Shown here piece after piece: positions 23,321 through 31,605 of a stretch of 33,656 bases of DNA. The notes beneath the pieces were generated by a model, which saw only the letters and a list, made by a program, of their open reading frames with translations, was not told the origin of the DNA and did no database searches. This DNA comes from an uncultured Flavihumibacter sp. (GTDB taxonomy: Bacteria > Bacteroidota > Bacteroidia > Chitinophagales > Chitinophagaceae). Position 1 is the stretch's first letter, and each line of letters opens with the position of its first letter. The DNA is taken from positions 1-33,656 of the forward strand of contig CAMLRX010000045.1 of assembly GCA_946482545.1 (NCBI GenBank), in the 5' to 3' direction. A program made the position numbers and the translations under genes.

Positions 23321-24970
23321 ATGGATAACAATAGCATTGCCGATCATTTTTCCCTGCTTTCGAAACTGATGGACATTCACGGAGAGAATAGTTTCCGTGC
23401 AAAGAATTACAGTATAGCCGCATTCACCATAGAAAAGTTGCCCGTACCGCTGAGTCAGTTGCCACAGGAGCAGATTGCCGGCATCAAAGGAATTGGCGAC
23501 AGTACCGCTGCTAAAATAAAAGAGTTGCTGAATACAGGGCGGCTGCCCGTATTGGATGAACTCATGCTGAAAACACCTCCAGGCATTATTGAAATGATGC
23601 AGATAAAAGGATTGGGGCCAAAAAAGATTTCTACCATCTGGAAAGAAATGGAGATTGAATCCATAGGCGAACTATTATATGCCTGCAACGAGAACAGGCT
23701 TACCCTGTTTAAAGGCTTTGGCGCAAAAACCCAGGAGAATGTAAAACAATCCATCGAATTCTTCCTCAACCACCAGGGACATTTCCTGTATGCGCAGATA
23801 GAACCTGTGGCGGAAGAACTCCATACGGCGCTCCTTCAAAAGTTTCCAGCCGCTCAAATTTCTTACACCGGACAATTCAGGCGGGCAGCCACCACGATTG
23901 ATAAACTGGAATGGGTGGTTACCCTGAAAGAGGATGCCCTGCACGAGTTCCTTTTACACTACAACGTAGAACAACAGCCGGCCGACCCCGGGCAGCAGGT
24001 GTATAAAACTTCCGGGAACGTTACCCTGGTTTTTCATCTGGCAAATGCTGACAATTTCGCAAGGCTTTTATTTGAAACCACGGCAACACCTTCCTTCCTG
24101 GCCGGATTTCCCGCGATTACGGATCAACCCTATCAATCAGAGGAAGAAATATTTGCGCAGGCCTCAGCACCTTTTGTACCGGCTTTTCTCCGGGAAGAAG
24201 CCAGTATTTATGAACAAATACAAAGCAAAGGACTACCTGAACTCATTACTCCTGAAGATATCAAAGGCATCATTCACTCCCACTCCAACTGGAGCGATGG
24301 CAGCAATACACTCGAGGAGATGGCTGAAGCACTGATTAAAGATGGCAAGGAATACCTCGTGATCAGCGACCACTCCCGTACAGCAGCTTACGCCAACGGC
24401 CTTACGATAGAACGTGTTATTGCCCAACACCAGCAGATAGAAGCCCTGAATAAAAAATATGCGCCTTTCCGCATTTTCAAAAGCATCGAATCTGATATCC
24501 TGAACGACGGCGCCCTGGATTATCCTGAAGAAGTGTTGAAAACATTTGACCTGGTAATCGCCTCCGTTCACTCCAACCTCAAGATGCCGGAGGAAAAAGC
24601 AATGGCGAGACTATTACGCGCTATTGAAAACCCTTACACAAGAATACTGGGGCATCCCACCGGGCGTCTCCTTCTAAGCCGCAACGGTTACCCTATTGAC
24701 CATAAAAAAATTATAGAAGCCTGTGTAGCTAATGGTGTTGTAATAGAAATCAATGCGCATCCCCGAAGACTTGACCTCGATTGGCAATGGATTCCTTATG
24801 CCCTGGAAAAAGGCGCATTGCTCTCCATTAATCCGGATGCTCACGCTATTTCAGGATTTGCGGATACCCGTTACGGCGTACTGGCGGCAAGGAAGGGTTT
24901 ATTGACCAAAGAGCGGAACCTGAGTAGTTTTTCTCTGGTTGAATTTGAAGCTTTTCTTAGCAGTAAATAG
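23321..24970 (+). CDS. PolX-like protein: helix-hairpin-helix, degenerate polymerase domain, intact PHP phosphoesterase
   Basis: From the ATG at 23321 (MDNNSIADHFSLL) the protein has 549 residues. The N-terminus is the family X 8-kDa-like domain with helix-hairpin-helix motifs (IKGIGDSTAAKIKEL and IKGLGPKKISTIWKE). The polymerase active site, usually GSFRRGxExxxDID, reads GQFRRAATTIDKLEW at 184-198, so both metal-binding aspartates are replaced (Lys and Glu). The C-terminal PHP domain keeps its ligands: HSH (319, 321), SDH (350-351), Glu390, His417, His445 and PDAH (506-508). I infer loss of polymerase activity and retention of a 3'-5' exonuclease or AP-type phosphoesterase activity. Upstream in-frame codons from 23237 translate across the terminator region and are rejected. 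Confidence 0.9.
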   Translation: MDNNSIADHFSLLSKLMDIHGENSFRAKNYSIAAFTIEKLPVPLSQLPQEQIAGIKGIGDSTAAKIKELLNTGRLPVLDELMLKTPPGIIEMMQIKGLGPKKISTIWKEMEIESIGELLYACNENRLTLFKGFGAKTQENVKQSIEFFLNHQGHFLYAQIEPVAEELHTALLQKFPAAQISYTGQFRRAATTIDKLEWVVTLKEDALHEFLLHYNVEQQPADPGQQVYKTSGNVTLVFHLANADNFARLLFETTATPSFLAGFPAITDQPYQSEEEIFAQASAPFVPAFLREEASIYEQIQSKGLPELITPEDIKGIIHSHSNWSDGSNTLEEMAEALIKDGKEYLVISDHSRTAAYANGLTIERVIAQHQQIEALNKKYAPFRIFKSIESDILNDGALDYPEEVLKTFDLVIASVHSNLKMPEEKAMARLLRAIENPYTRILGHPTGRLLLSRNGYPIDHKKIIEACVANGVVIEINAHPRRLDLDWQWIPYALEKGALLSINPDAHAISGFADTRYGVLAARKGLLTKERNLSSFSLVEFEAFLSSK

Positions 24971-25011
24971 AATGACTTTTCAGTTCCGAAAAGCGCCATG
25001 TGAATATCTTC

Positions 25012-25052
25012 AACTGATTTCATAAACCATATTTGGATTTATGAAATCAGTT
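25012..25052. terminator. Perfect 15-bp stem-loop between converging polX-like and TlpA-like genes
   Basis: AACTGATTTCATAAA (25012-25026) and its exact reverse complement (25038-25052) flank an 11-nt loop, 41 nt after the polX-like stop. There is no T run, so a terminator or 3'-end stabiliser is inferred. The rest of 24971-25186 holds nothing I recognise. Confidence 0.5.
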
Positions 25053-25186
25053 CAAACCCGCTTTTATTCCCTAGATAATCGAACACAAGCTATCAGTTGA
25101 CCAATGAACAATCGTCCGCTTCCACTTTTGAGTATATCTTCAATTGCAGGTTACCACAGTCATCATCAAGGGTAAACTGAGAAGGC

Positions 25187-26308
25187 CTATTTGCCCAATA
25201 TATGCTCCAGCGTTTCTATCAATACGGGGCCTCTGAGGTTACGGGCCACGATTTTACCAGTTGGATCAACGAGGTAGTTTTGTGGTATACTCTGTATCCT
25301 GAACATTTGAGCGACTTCATTCTCCCAGAATTTAAGATCGCTTACCTGGGTCCAGTTCAGTTTATCTTCCTTCACGGCATTTAACCAGGCCGTTTTGTCT
25401 TTGTCGAGTGAAATGCCCAACACTGTAAAGTTTTTGTCCTTGAACTGTTCATATGCTTGCACCACGTTTGGGTTCTCCATCCTACACGGTCCACACCAAC
25501 TTGCCCAGAAATCAAGGAGTACGTACTTCCCTTTAAAAGACGACAGTGCTATAGGGTTACCGTTGGCGTCGTTCTGTGAAAACTCAGGCGCAATGCTTCC
25601 TATCTGGCCAATGTTTGCGTCAGCGATAGACTTTGCCAGTATCTTTCCAAAATAACTCTCCTTAGCCGGATCAGCGAGTTTCTCAAAACGCTGTTGCCTC
25701 ATTGAAGGATCGCTGCTGATATCTCCGGTTACCAGGATAACAAAAGGTGCAACCGCTGAAGTTTTTTTATTTTCAATAAACTGGTCAATTTCCCCGTGTA
25801 TATAACTGATCCTGCTTTCTATCAGCATCTGCAATGAATCTGCTTTTCCTGAACCGGATTGGGCCGCTTTAGAAAGCTGGTTTACTTCCGCGAATAATGG
25901 AGAGAATTCATCTACAAATGCTTTATAATCATTGTGGGCTACTCCTCCATTGATCTTTACTTCTCTCAGCGAATCCTTGTGCCCACTCAGTTCTATGTTT
26001 GAATTGTCCAGGAAAACAAATATTCTTTCCTCTGATCCTTCTTCGCCGATGAAATACGGTTTTGCTTCATCTGTTTTTCCTTTGAGCAGGAAAGTACCAT
26101 CTTTTACTACCGCCGTTGCCAACGCACTTCCACCTAGTTCTTCATTAAAGACTGCCAGCTTCTTCCCATCATTCCAGCCATTTATTTTTCCTCTTATGGT
26201 GAACCCGGCATTCTCCTGAGCCATAAGCGCCACGGGCAGCAATAAACATATTATCAGCCTCCATTTAGCGGCCCAATAAATCTTCCTTTCAAAACTCCAC
26301 TGTTTCAT
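25187..26308 (-). CDS. TlpA-like thioredoxin-fold protein with DUF4369-type N-domain
   Basis: The protein has 373 residues. A signal peptide occupies about residues 1-30 (hydrophobic RLIICLLLPVALMA-QE), so it acts in the periplasm. Residues 32-130 resemble DUF4369 (FTIRGKINGWNDGKKLAVFNEE, KDGTFLLKGKTDEAKPYF). A helical linker follows, then a C-terminal AhpC/TSA-TlpA domain with the redox motif WCGPC (Cys272, Cys275) and the cis-Pro region SIPQNYLVDPTGKIVA. Such proteins are numerous in Bacteroidota and act as disulfide reductases of unknown targets. It lies 77 nt downstream of hisIE on the same strand; co-transcription is possible but functionally unrelated. Confidence 0.9.
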   Translation of the reverse strand: MKQWSFERKIYWAAKWRLIICLLLPVALMAQENAGFTIRGKINGWNDGKKLAVFNEELGGSALATAVVKDGTFLLKGKTDEAKPYFIGEEGSEERIFVFLDNSNIELSGHKDSLREVKINGGVAHNDYKAFVDEFSPLFAEVNQLSKAAQSGSGKADSLQMLIESRISYIHGEIDQFIENKKTSAVAPFVILVTGDISSDPSMRQQRFEKLADPAKESYFGKILAKSIADANIGQIGSIAPEFSQNDANGNPIALSSFKGKYVLLDFWASWCGPCRMENPNVVQAYEQFKDKNFTVLGISLDKDKTAWLNAVKEDKLNWTQVSDLKFWENEVAQMFRIQSIPQNYLVDPTGKIVARNLRGPVLIETLEHILGK

Positions 26309-26385
26309 ACAACAAAAATTTACTTTTAAACTGCTTACTCTAACACCTGAAGTTAGTTTGTTTTACCAGCAGATAAAAACCCTCC

Positions 26386-26985
26386 CTATTTTTTAACATG
26401 CCTTTCGCGAAGCACCCCGGTAACATCTTTCAATGTGAACCCTTTGGCCTGGAGCAGCATCAGATAGTGAAACAACAGGTCAGCAGATTCCTCCAAAAAC
26501 AAATGGTCATTGTTGTCTTTCGCCTCGATCACAACTTCCACGGCTTCCTCCCCTACTTTCTGGGCAAGTTTATTGATACCCCTGGAGAACAACTTCGCGA
26601 TATACGACTCTTCCACGGGAAGTACTCTTCTTTCTGCGATCACTTTCTCCAGGTAAGGAAGAAAATCCTGTTGCGTATTTTCTTCGTTCCAGCAGGTATC
26701 TGCACCAGTATGACAAACCGGCCCAACCGGATCTGCTTTGATCAGTAAAGTATCGTTATCGCAATCTACCGCGATGTTTTTAAGCATCAGGAAATTTCCA
26801 CTCTCTTCTCCTTTGGTCCACAGCCTTCCTTTGGACCTGCTGAAGAAAGTTACTTTCCCGGATTCTTCCGTTTGTTTTAGCGCTTCTTCGTTCATGAAGC
26901 CAAGCATCAGGACCATTTTGGTCTGCGCATCCTGAACGATGGCGGGAACAAGCTGATCTGGATATTTAGAGAAATTCACCTGCAT
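26386..26985 (-). CDS. hisIE: Bifunctional phosphoribosyl-AMP cyclohydrolase / phosphoribosyl-ATP pyrophosphatase
   Basis: The protein has 199 residues. The HisI domain (about 1-105) contains MLGFMNEEALKQT, TFFSRSKGRLWTKGEESGN, the metal motif DCDNDTLLIKADP and VCHTGADTCW. The HisE domain follows (about 108-199) with SYIAKLFSRGINKLAQKVGEEAVEVVIEAKD and the acidic ESADLLFHYLMLL. The two domains catalyse the second and third steps of histidine synthesis. It is the last his gene of the cluster, 32 nt after hisF. Confidence 0.97.
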   Translation of the reverse strand: MQVNFSKYPDQLVPAIVQDAQTKMVLMLGFMNEEALKQTEESGKVTFFSRSKGRLWTKGEESGNFLMLKNIAVDCDNDTLLIKADPVGPVCHTGADTCWNEENTQQDFLPYLEKVIAERRVLPVEESYIAKLFSRGINKLAQKVGEEAVEVVIEAKDNNDHLFLEESADLLFHYLMLLQAKGFTLKDVTGVLRERHVKK

Positions 26986-27017
26986 TGTTGGTATTTAATG
27001 TGTCGTTTATCGTTGGT

Positions 27018-27776
27018 TTACCGTCTCATTGTAATACCCTGTTGTGCCAGGTATTCCTTGAGATCAGGAATCGCTATCTCTTTGAAGTGAAAGATACTTG
27101 CCGCCAGGGCCGCATCGGCATGTGCTGTCTGGAAAACATCTGTAAAATGCTGCATGGTTCCACCACCGCCGGAAGCAATCACCGGCACCGGGAGCGTTTC
27201 AGACAGCGTTTTGGTAATATCCAAAGCGAAACCCTGTTTGGTGCCGTCGTTGTTCATGGAGGTGAGCAATATTTCACCTGCTCCGGCTTCTACCCCCCTG
27301 CGCGCCCACTCAAGACAGGTTGTATCTGTTTTTAAGCGTCCGCCATTGAGGTAAACATACCATTCCCCGTCTGCTTCTTTTTTTGTATCAATGGCTAATA
27401 CGATACACTGGCTGCCGAACTCCTTAGCCATTCCTTCAATAATGGAAGGATTTTTATAAGCTGCGGTATTCACCGAAATCTTATCCGCCCCATTGTGCAA
27501 CATCACACTTACATCTTCTACTGTACTTATGCCGCCGCCCACTGTAAATGGAATATTGATGTGTTGTGCGATCCGCTTCACCAATTCACTTAAAGTTTTC
27601 CGTTTCTCGTTCGTGGCCGTGATGTCCAGGAACACCAGTTCATCCGCTCCTTCTTTCGCATACAAAGCGCCCAGTTCCACCGGATCTCCGGCATCGCGGA
27701 TGTTCTCAAAGTTGATCCCTTTCACGGTTCTGCCATCCTTAATATCCAGACAGGGGATGATTCTCTTTGTCAGCAT
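27018..27776 (-). CDS. hisF: Imidazole glycerol phosphate synthase cyclase subunit
   Basis: The 252-residue beta/alpha barrel joins PRFAR and HisH-derived ammonia to give IGP and AICAR. Catalytic Asp11 ([14 protein letters not shown]) and Asp130 (VLAIDTKK) are present, with phosphate loops [11 protein letters not shown] and [12 protein letters not shown]. Length is typical. The gene starts 3 nt after the GNAT-HisA stop, indicating tight coupling. Confidence 0.98.
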   Translation of the reverse strand: MLTKRIIPCLDIKDGRTVKGINFENIRDAGDPVELGALYAKEGADELVFLDITATNEKRKTLSELVKRIAQHINIPFTVGGGISTVEDVSVMLHNGADKISVNTAAYKNPSIIEGMAKEFGSQCIVLAIDTKKEADGEWYVYLNGGRLKTDTTCLEWARRGVEAGAGEILLTSMNNDGTKQGFALDITKTLSETLPVPVIASGGGGTMQHFTDVFQTAHADAALAASIFHFKEIAIPDLKEYLAQQGITMRR

Positions 27777-27779
27777 AAA

Positions 27780-28910
27780 TCAGCTTTGAAATTTTTTAAA
27801 CTCCTGTAAAGTTATCCTGCCTTCATAAATAGCTTTGCCCACAATTGCCCCGGCGCAACCAATCTGTTGTAAATCTTCAAGATCCTTCAATGTACTTACC
27901 CCGCCGCTTGCAATAAAATGAAGCCCCGGCAACGCATCCAGAATTTCTTTATACAATTCTGTAGACGGCCCCTGCAATAACCCATCTTTACTCACATCCG
28001 TACAGAACACCTGTTGGATGCCCTCTTCCCTGTAGCCACGAATAAATTCCACCACTTCAATATCCGTTTCTTCCAGCCAGCCGGAAATGGCAATCTTTCC
28101 TTCTTTCACATCGGCACCCAATAAAAATTTTTCCGCACCGAACTGCCTCATCCATTTCAACAGCGATTCCTTATTCTTAACGGCAATACTGCCAACGGTT
28201 GCCAGTGCAGCACCGGAGTTTAGAACGATATCCACATCCTTTTCCGTTTTAATTCCTCCACCAAAATCAATGACCATACCCGTTTTACCTGCAATGGTCT
28301 CCAATACTTTCCAATTCTTCACTGCACCGGCTTTTGCACCATCAAGGTCGACAAGATGCAATCTTTTCAATCCTGCATCCTGGAACTCCAAAGCAACTTC
28401 GAGCGGATTTTCGTTATACACTGTTTTCTGCGCATAATCACCCTGCGTAAGCCGCACACATTTTCCTTCTATAATATCAATGGCCGGAATTATTTCCATA
28501 TTTCTTTTAAATAGTAATTGCATTTTGACAAATTGAAACCCCAGTTGGTTCCATGTTTCGCCAAACGATTCAAAATCCTGTTTTTTATAAAAGCCAAGTG
28601 CATTCACACGCGCATTGCACCATAATTTAGTTGCACCTTTTTGCTGCACAAATCCAATCAGCCACTTCAGTAGCAACGTTCCATATCCCCTGCCCTGCAA
28701 CTCCTTCAATGTGGCAAATTTCCGGAATTGCCATTCATGCCCATGTTGAAAGAGCGATACAACCGATATAAAACGGCCATCTTCTTTTATGCCCCAGTGT
28801 ACCCGATTCTTATCCTCCTCCAATTTGACTTCTTCCAGAGAAAGATGAGGATACATCACTTTCTGTCTCATTCCCCACACTATATCCAATGGCACTTCAA
28901 CTACCTGCAT
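27780..28910 (-). CDS. hisA: GNAT acetyltransferase-HisA fusion (phosphoribosylformimino-AICAR ribotide isomerase)
   Basis: One open frame of 376 residues encodes two proteins in tandem. Residues 1-137 are a small GNAT domain: acetyl-CoA loop LQGRGYGTLLLKW, then ATKLWCNARVNALGFYKKQDFE. Residues 138-376 are a complete HisA barrel starting at its own Met (MEIIPAIDIIEGKCVRL, ATG at 28499) with catalytic Asp8, Asp130 and Asp168 (domain numbering) and GGGIKTEKDVD and ASGGVSTLKDL phosphate loops. No stop lies between them, so either a true fusion is made or hisA initiates internally. HisA alone would be 239 residues, 27780-28499. The GNAT substrate is unknown. It lies between hisH and hisF, with a promoter-like sequence upstream. 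Confidence 0.88.
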   Translation of the reverse strand: MQVVEVPLDIVWGMRQKVMYPHLSLEEVKLEEDKNRVHWGIKEDGRFISVVSLFQHGHEWQFRKFATLKELQGRGYGTLLLKWLIGFVQQKGATKLWCNARVNALGFYKKQDFESFGETWNQLGFQFVKMQLLFKRNMEIIPAIDIIEGKCVRLTQGDYAQKTVYNENPLEVALEFQDAGLKRLHLVDLDGAKAGAVKNWKVLETIAGKTGMVIDFGGGIKTEKDVDIVLNSGAALATVGSIAVKNKESLLKWMRQFGAEKFLLGADVKEGKIAISGWLEETDIEVVEFIRGYREEGIQQVFCTDVSKDGLLQGPSTELYKEILDALPGLHFIASGGVSTLKDLEDLQQIGCAGAIVGKAIYEGRITLQEFKKFQS

Positions 28911-28950
28911 GTCCGCACTTTGTATTGTAATAAATCAGGCAGCTTCTTCA

Positions 28951-28978
28951 CAAAAGTACATATGCCTTTGCATCCAAA
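28951..28978 (-). promoter_or_regulatory. Internal promoter candidate for GNAT-hisA
   Basis: On the minus strand TTTG (28975-28978) is followed after 16 bp by TACTTTTG (28951-28958), a perfect -7 box with slightly short spacing. It lies in the 83-bp hisH/GNAT-hisA gap, about 40 nt before the ATG, and could give hisA-hisF-hisIE expression independent of trp genes. Confidence 0.4.
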
Positions 28979-28993
28979 GCTGTTTTTAAATGC

Positions 28994-29590
28994 TTATATC
29001 CGTTTAATAAAGTTTTCCAGTATTTTCTGTCCCACATCCGCGCTTTTCTCCGGGTGGAACTGCACGCCATAAAAATTATCCCGGTGAAGGGCAGCTGAAT
29101 AAGGAAGCACATAATTGGTAGAAGCAATGGTATAAGGACTTTGCGCCGCATAATAACTGTGCACGAAATAGACATAAGCTTCGTTTTCCAGCCCTTCAAA
29201 CAACGGTGTTTTCAGATCGTATAAAGCATTCCAGCCAATCTGCGGTACTTTTTCAGGTGCGCCTTCAACTGGTTGAAAACGTTTTACATCAACATCGAAG
29301 ATGCCCAGGCAATCCGTATCATTTTCGGTGGAATGCCTGCACATTAATTGCATGCCCAGACAAATCCCCAGCACAGGTTGCTTCAGCGATATAATCAACT
29401 CGTCCAGCTTACGTTCTCTTAAATAATTCATGGCTGTAGAAGCCTCTCCCACACCGGGAAACAGCACTTTATCGGCAGCCCGGATGGTATCGGGATCATC
29501 CGTTACTTCCGCACTTACCCCTATTCTATCCATTGCATACAATACCGATTGTATATTGCCCGCATTGTATTTTACGATCGCCAGTTTCAT
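28994..29590 (-). CDS. hisH: Imidazole glycerol phosphate synthase glutamine amidotransferase subunit
   Basis: The 198-residue class I glutaminase supplies ammonia to HisF. The nucleophile elbow GICLGMQLM has Cys77. The late GVQFHPEKSADVG supplies the catalytic His-Glu pair, and VKYNAGNIQSV is the HisH N-terminal signature. It starts 4 nt before the upstream trpA stop region ends, so the his half of the operon is directly fused to the trp half. Confidence 0.97.
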   Translation of the reverse strand: MKLAIVKYNAGNIQSVLYAMDRIGVSAEVTDDPDTIRAADKVLFPGVGEASTAMNYLRERKLDELIISLKQPVLGICLGMQLMCRHSTENDTDCLGIFDVDVKRFQPVEGAPEKVPQIGWNALYDLKTPLFEGLENEAYVYFVHSYYAAQSPYTIASTNYVLPYSAALHRDNFYGVQFHPEKSADVGQKILENFIKRI

Positions 29591-29594
29591 ACAT

Positions 29595-30362
29595 TCAACT
29601 TAATACTGTTTTGAGAAATACTGCCGCGGACTCTTTAACCGGTTTATCTGCTGAAATCGCTTTGATGAAAGCCGTACCAATAATAGCACCCTGTGCATGT
29701 TTGGAAGCAGCTTCAAAGCTTGCCTTATCTTTCACACCAAATCCAACAAGGATCGGATTCTTCAATTGCATCGCCGCGAGTTGCTTCAGATAGGTTTCCA
29801 CATTGCCGAACTCCTTATCAGTGCCAGTGGTAGAAGAAGAAGATACGGCGTAAATAAAGCCGCTGCTGAGTTCATCGATCTTCCGGATCCGTGGTTCGGA
29901 GGTTTCCGGCGTTACGAGGAAGATGAAATCAAGACCATGCTTTTTGATGGTAGCGCCATATTCCATTTCAAATTCATACATCGGAAGATCGGGAAGGATC
30001 AGTCCATCCACGCCAACCGCGGCGGCCTCCGCACAGAATTTTTCAAACCCATATTGCATTACCGGGTTCATGTACCCCATGAGTACAACGGGCACTTTTA
30101 CGGCAGGACGCATATTTTTCAACTGGCTGAACAGGGTTTTGATGGTCATCCCATTCTCAAGGGCACGTGCACTGCTTTCCTGTATCACGGGTCCATCGGC
30201 CAGCGGATCGCTGTAAGGCATACCGAGTTCAATAATATCGGCGCCATTTTCCTGAAGGGTTTGCATGATTTCCAGCGTACTATCCAGCTTTGGATAGCCC
30301 GCCGTACAATACACGTTCAATATTTTCTTATCCTGTTTAAAACTGTTTGCTATGCGCGACAT
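29595..30362 (-). CDS. trpA: Tryptophan synthase alpha chain
   Basis: The 255-residue TIM barrel cleaves indole-3-glycerol phosphate to indole. The catalytic Glu45 and Asp56 are in ADIIELGMPYSDPLADGPVIQ, and further signatures are VLMGYMNPVMQYG, GLILPDLP, FIYAVSSSSTTG and LVGFGVKDK. It lies 15 nt after trpB and 4 nt before hisH, consistent with one transcript. Confidence 0.98.
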   Translation of the reverse strand: MSRIANSFKQDKKILNVYCTAGYPKLDSTLEIMQTLQENGADIIELGMPYSDPLADGPVIQESSARALENGMTIKTLFSQLKNMRPAVKVPVVLMGYMNPVMQYGFEKFCAEAAAVGVDGLILPDLPMYEFEMEYGATIKKHGLDFIFLVTPETSEPRIRKIDELSSGFIYAVSSSSTTGTDKEFGNVETYLKQLAAMQLKNPILVGFGVKDKASFEAASKHAQGAIIGTAFIKAISADKPVKESAAVFLKTVLS

Positions 30363-30377
30363 ACAATTATAGGCGGT

Positions 30378-31577
30378 TTAGAATGAAAATGCTTTCATAT
30401 AAGTGGCGAGATCCTTGTCTCCACGACCGCTTAGGCAAAGTAACACAGTATCATCCTTGCCTGGCTTGAGTTGTGTTAAAGCGGCGATGGCGTGTGAAGA
30501 TTCCAATGCCGGTATGATCCCTTCCAGCCTGGACAGCAGCAGGGCCGCCTGCAGGGCTTCTTCATCGGTTGCGCTCAGGAATATACCTCTTTGTGTATCA
30601 AAAAGGTTGGCGTGCATAGGTCCGATGCCTGGGTAGTCCAACCCGGCGGAAATGCTGTGCGGTTCCACCACCTGACCATCTTCGGTTTGCATGACAAGGC
30701 TTCTGCTGCCATGCAATACACCAGGTGTACCTAATTGTGTGGTGGCTGCGCTCATCCCGCTTGTAACGCCATGGCCCGCAGCTTCTACAGCCACAATTTT
30801 CACGGAAGGCTCTTCCAGGAAATGATAGAAGGCTCCGGCAGCATTGCTTCCGCCGCCCACGCAGGCAATCACATAATCGGGCAATTCATTGCCGGTTTGT
30901 TCCAGCAACTGTTTCCTCGATTCTTCGCTGATCACGCTTTGGAAACGGGCCACCATATCGGGATAAGGGTGTGGTCCCACTACGGAACCGATAATATAAT
31001 GTGTATCCGTGGGATGGTTAATCCAGTCGCGAATAGCTTCATTGGTGGCATCTTTTAACGTTTTGCTGCCACTTGTGGCCGGGATCACCGTTGCGCCAAG
31101 CATTTTCATCCTTGCAACGTTGGGAGCCTGCCTTTCAATATCTTTCTCCCCCATGTAAACGATACAATCCAGTCCCATCAAGGCACATACAGTAGCCGTG
31201 GCCACGCCGTGCTGTCCGGCACCTGTTTCAGCGATGATGCGTTTCTTGCCCAATTGCTGCGCCAATAATATCTGGCCGATGGTATTGTTCACTTTGTGCG
31301 CTCCGGTATGACAAAGGTCCTCTCTTTTCAGGTAGATGTTCGTGCCGAAATGTTCACTCAAACGGGCGGCGTAAAACAGCGGCGTAGGCCTGCCCACATA
31401 ATCACGCAGTAACTGTGCGAACCGTTCCTGGAAAGCGGGTTCATATATGATGCTGAGGTATTTGTTGCGCAACTCTTCCACGTTGGGGTGCAACATTTCC
31501 GGAATATAGGCACCGCCAAATTTTCCATAATAACCATGCTCGTTGGGAGCAGAATATTTTCTTTCCATAATTTTCAT
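30378..31577 (-). CDS. trpB: Tryptophan synthase beta chain
   Basis: The 399-residue PLP enzyme condenses indole with serine. Motifs are GYYGKFGGAYIPEML, GRPTPL, the PLP lysine in LCHTGAHKVNNTIGQ (Lys95), GAGQHGVATATVCAL and the phosphate-binding CVGGGSNAAGAF. The frame contains Met codons at 31595, 31577 and 31568. I choose 31577 because the 31595 start lies inside an 18-bp palindrome and its first residues (WYHIK) are not family-like; 31568 is also possible. It lies 28 nt after trpF. Confidence 0.96.
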   Translation of the reverse strand: MKIMERKYSAPNEHGYYGKFGGAYIPEMLHPNVEELRNKYLSIIYEPAFQERFAQLLRDYVGRPTPLFYAARLSEHFGTNIYLKREDLCHTGAHKVNNTIGQILLAQQLGKKRIIAETGAGQHGVATATVCALMGLDCIVYMGEKDIERQAPNVARMKMLGATVIPATSGSKTLKDATNEAIRDWINHPTDTHYIIGSVVGPHPYPDMVARFQSVISEESRKQLLEQTGNELPDYVIACVGGGSNAAGAFYHFLEEPSVKIVAVEAAGHGVTSGMSAATTQLGTPGVLHGSRSLVMQTEDGQVVEPHSISAGLDYPGIGPMHANLFDTQRGIFLSATDEEALQAALLLSRLEGIIPALESSHAIAALTQLKPGKDDTVLLCLSGRGDKDLATYMKAFSF

Positions 31578-31579
31578 TT

Positions 31580-31597
31580 TGATGTGGTACCACATCA
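31580..31597. promoter_or_regulatory. Perfect 18-bp palindrome between trpF and trpB
   Basis: TGATGTGGTACCACATCA is fully self-complementary. It lies 8 nt after the trpF stop and just before the preferred trpB start. It could be an operator or a translational element, or chance; no regulator gene is nearby. Confidence 0.4.
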
Positions 31598-31605
31598 GTT
31601 AAGCA

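Noticed and set aside
31580..31597. Possible T-box element, since GTGGTACCAC resembles the T-box core GGTGGTACCGCG
   Set aside because: There is no stem I or specifier loop upstream, the match is partial, and it lies inside an operon between trpF and trpB rather than in a leader.
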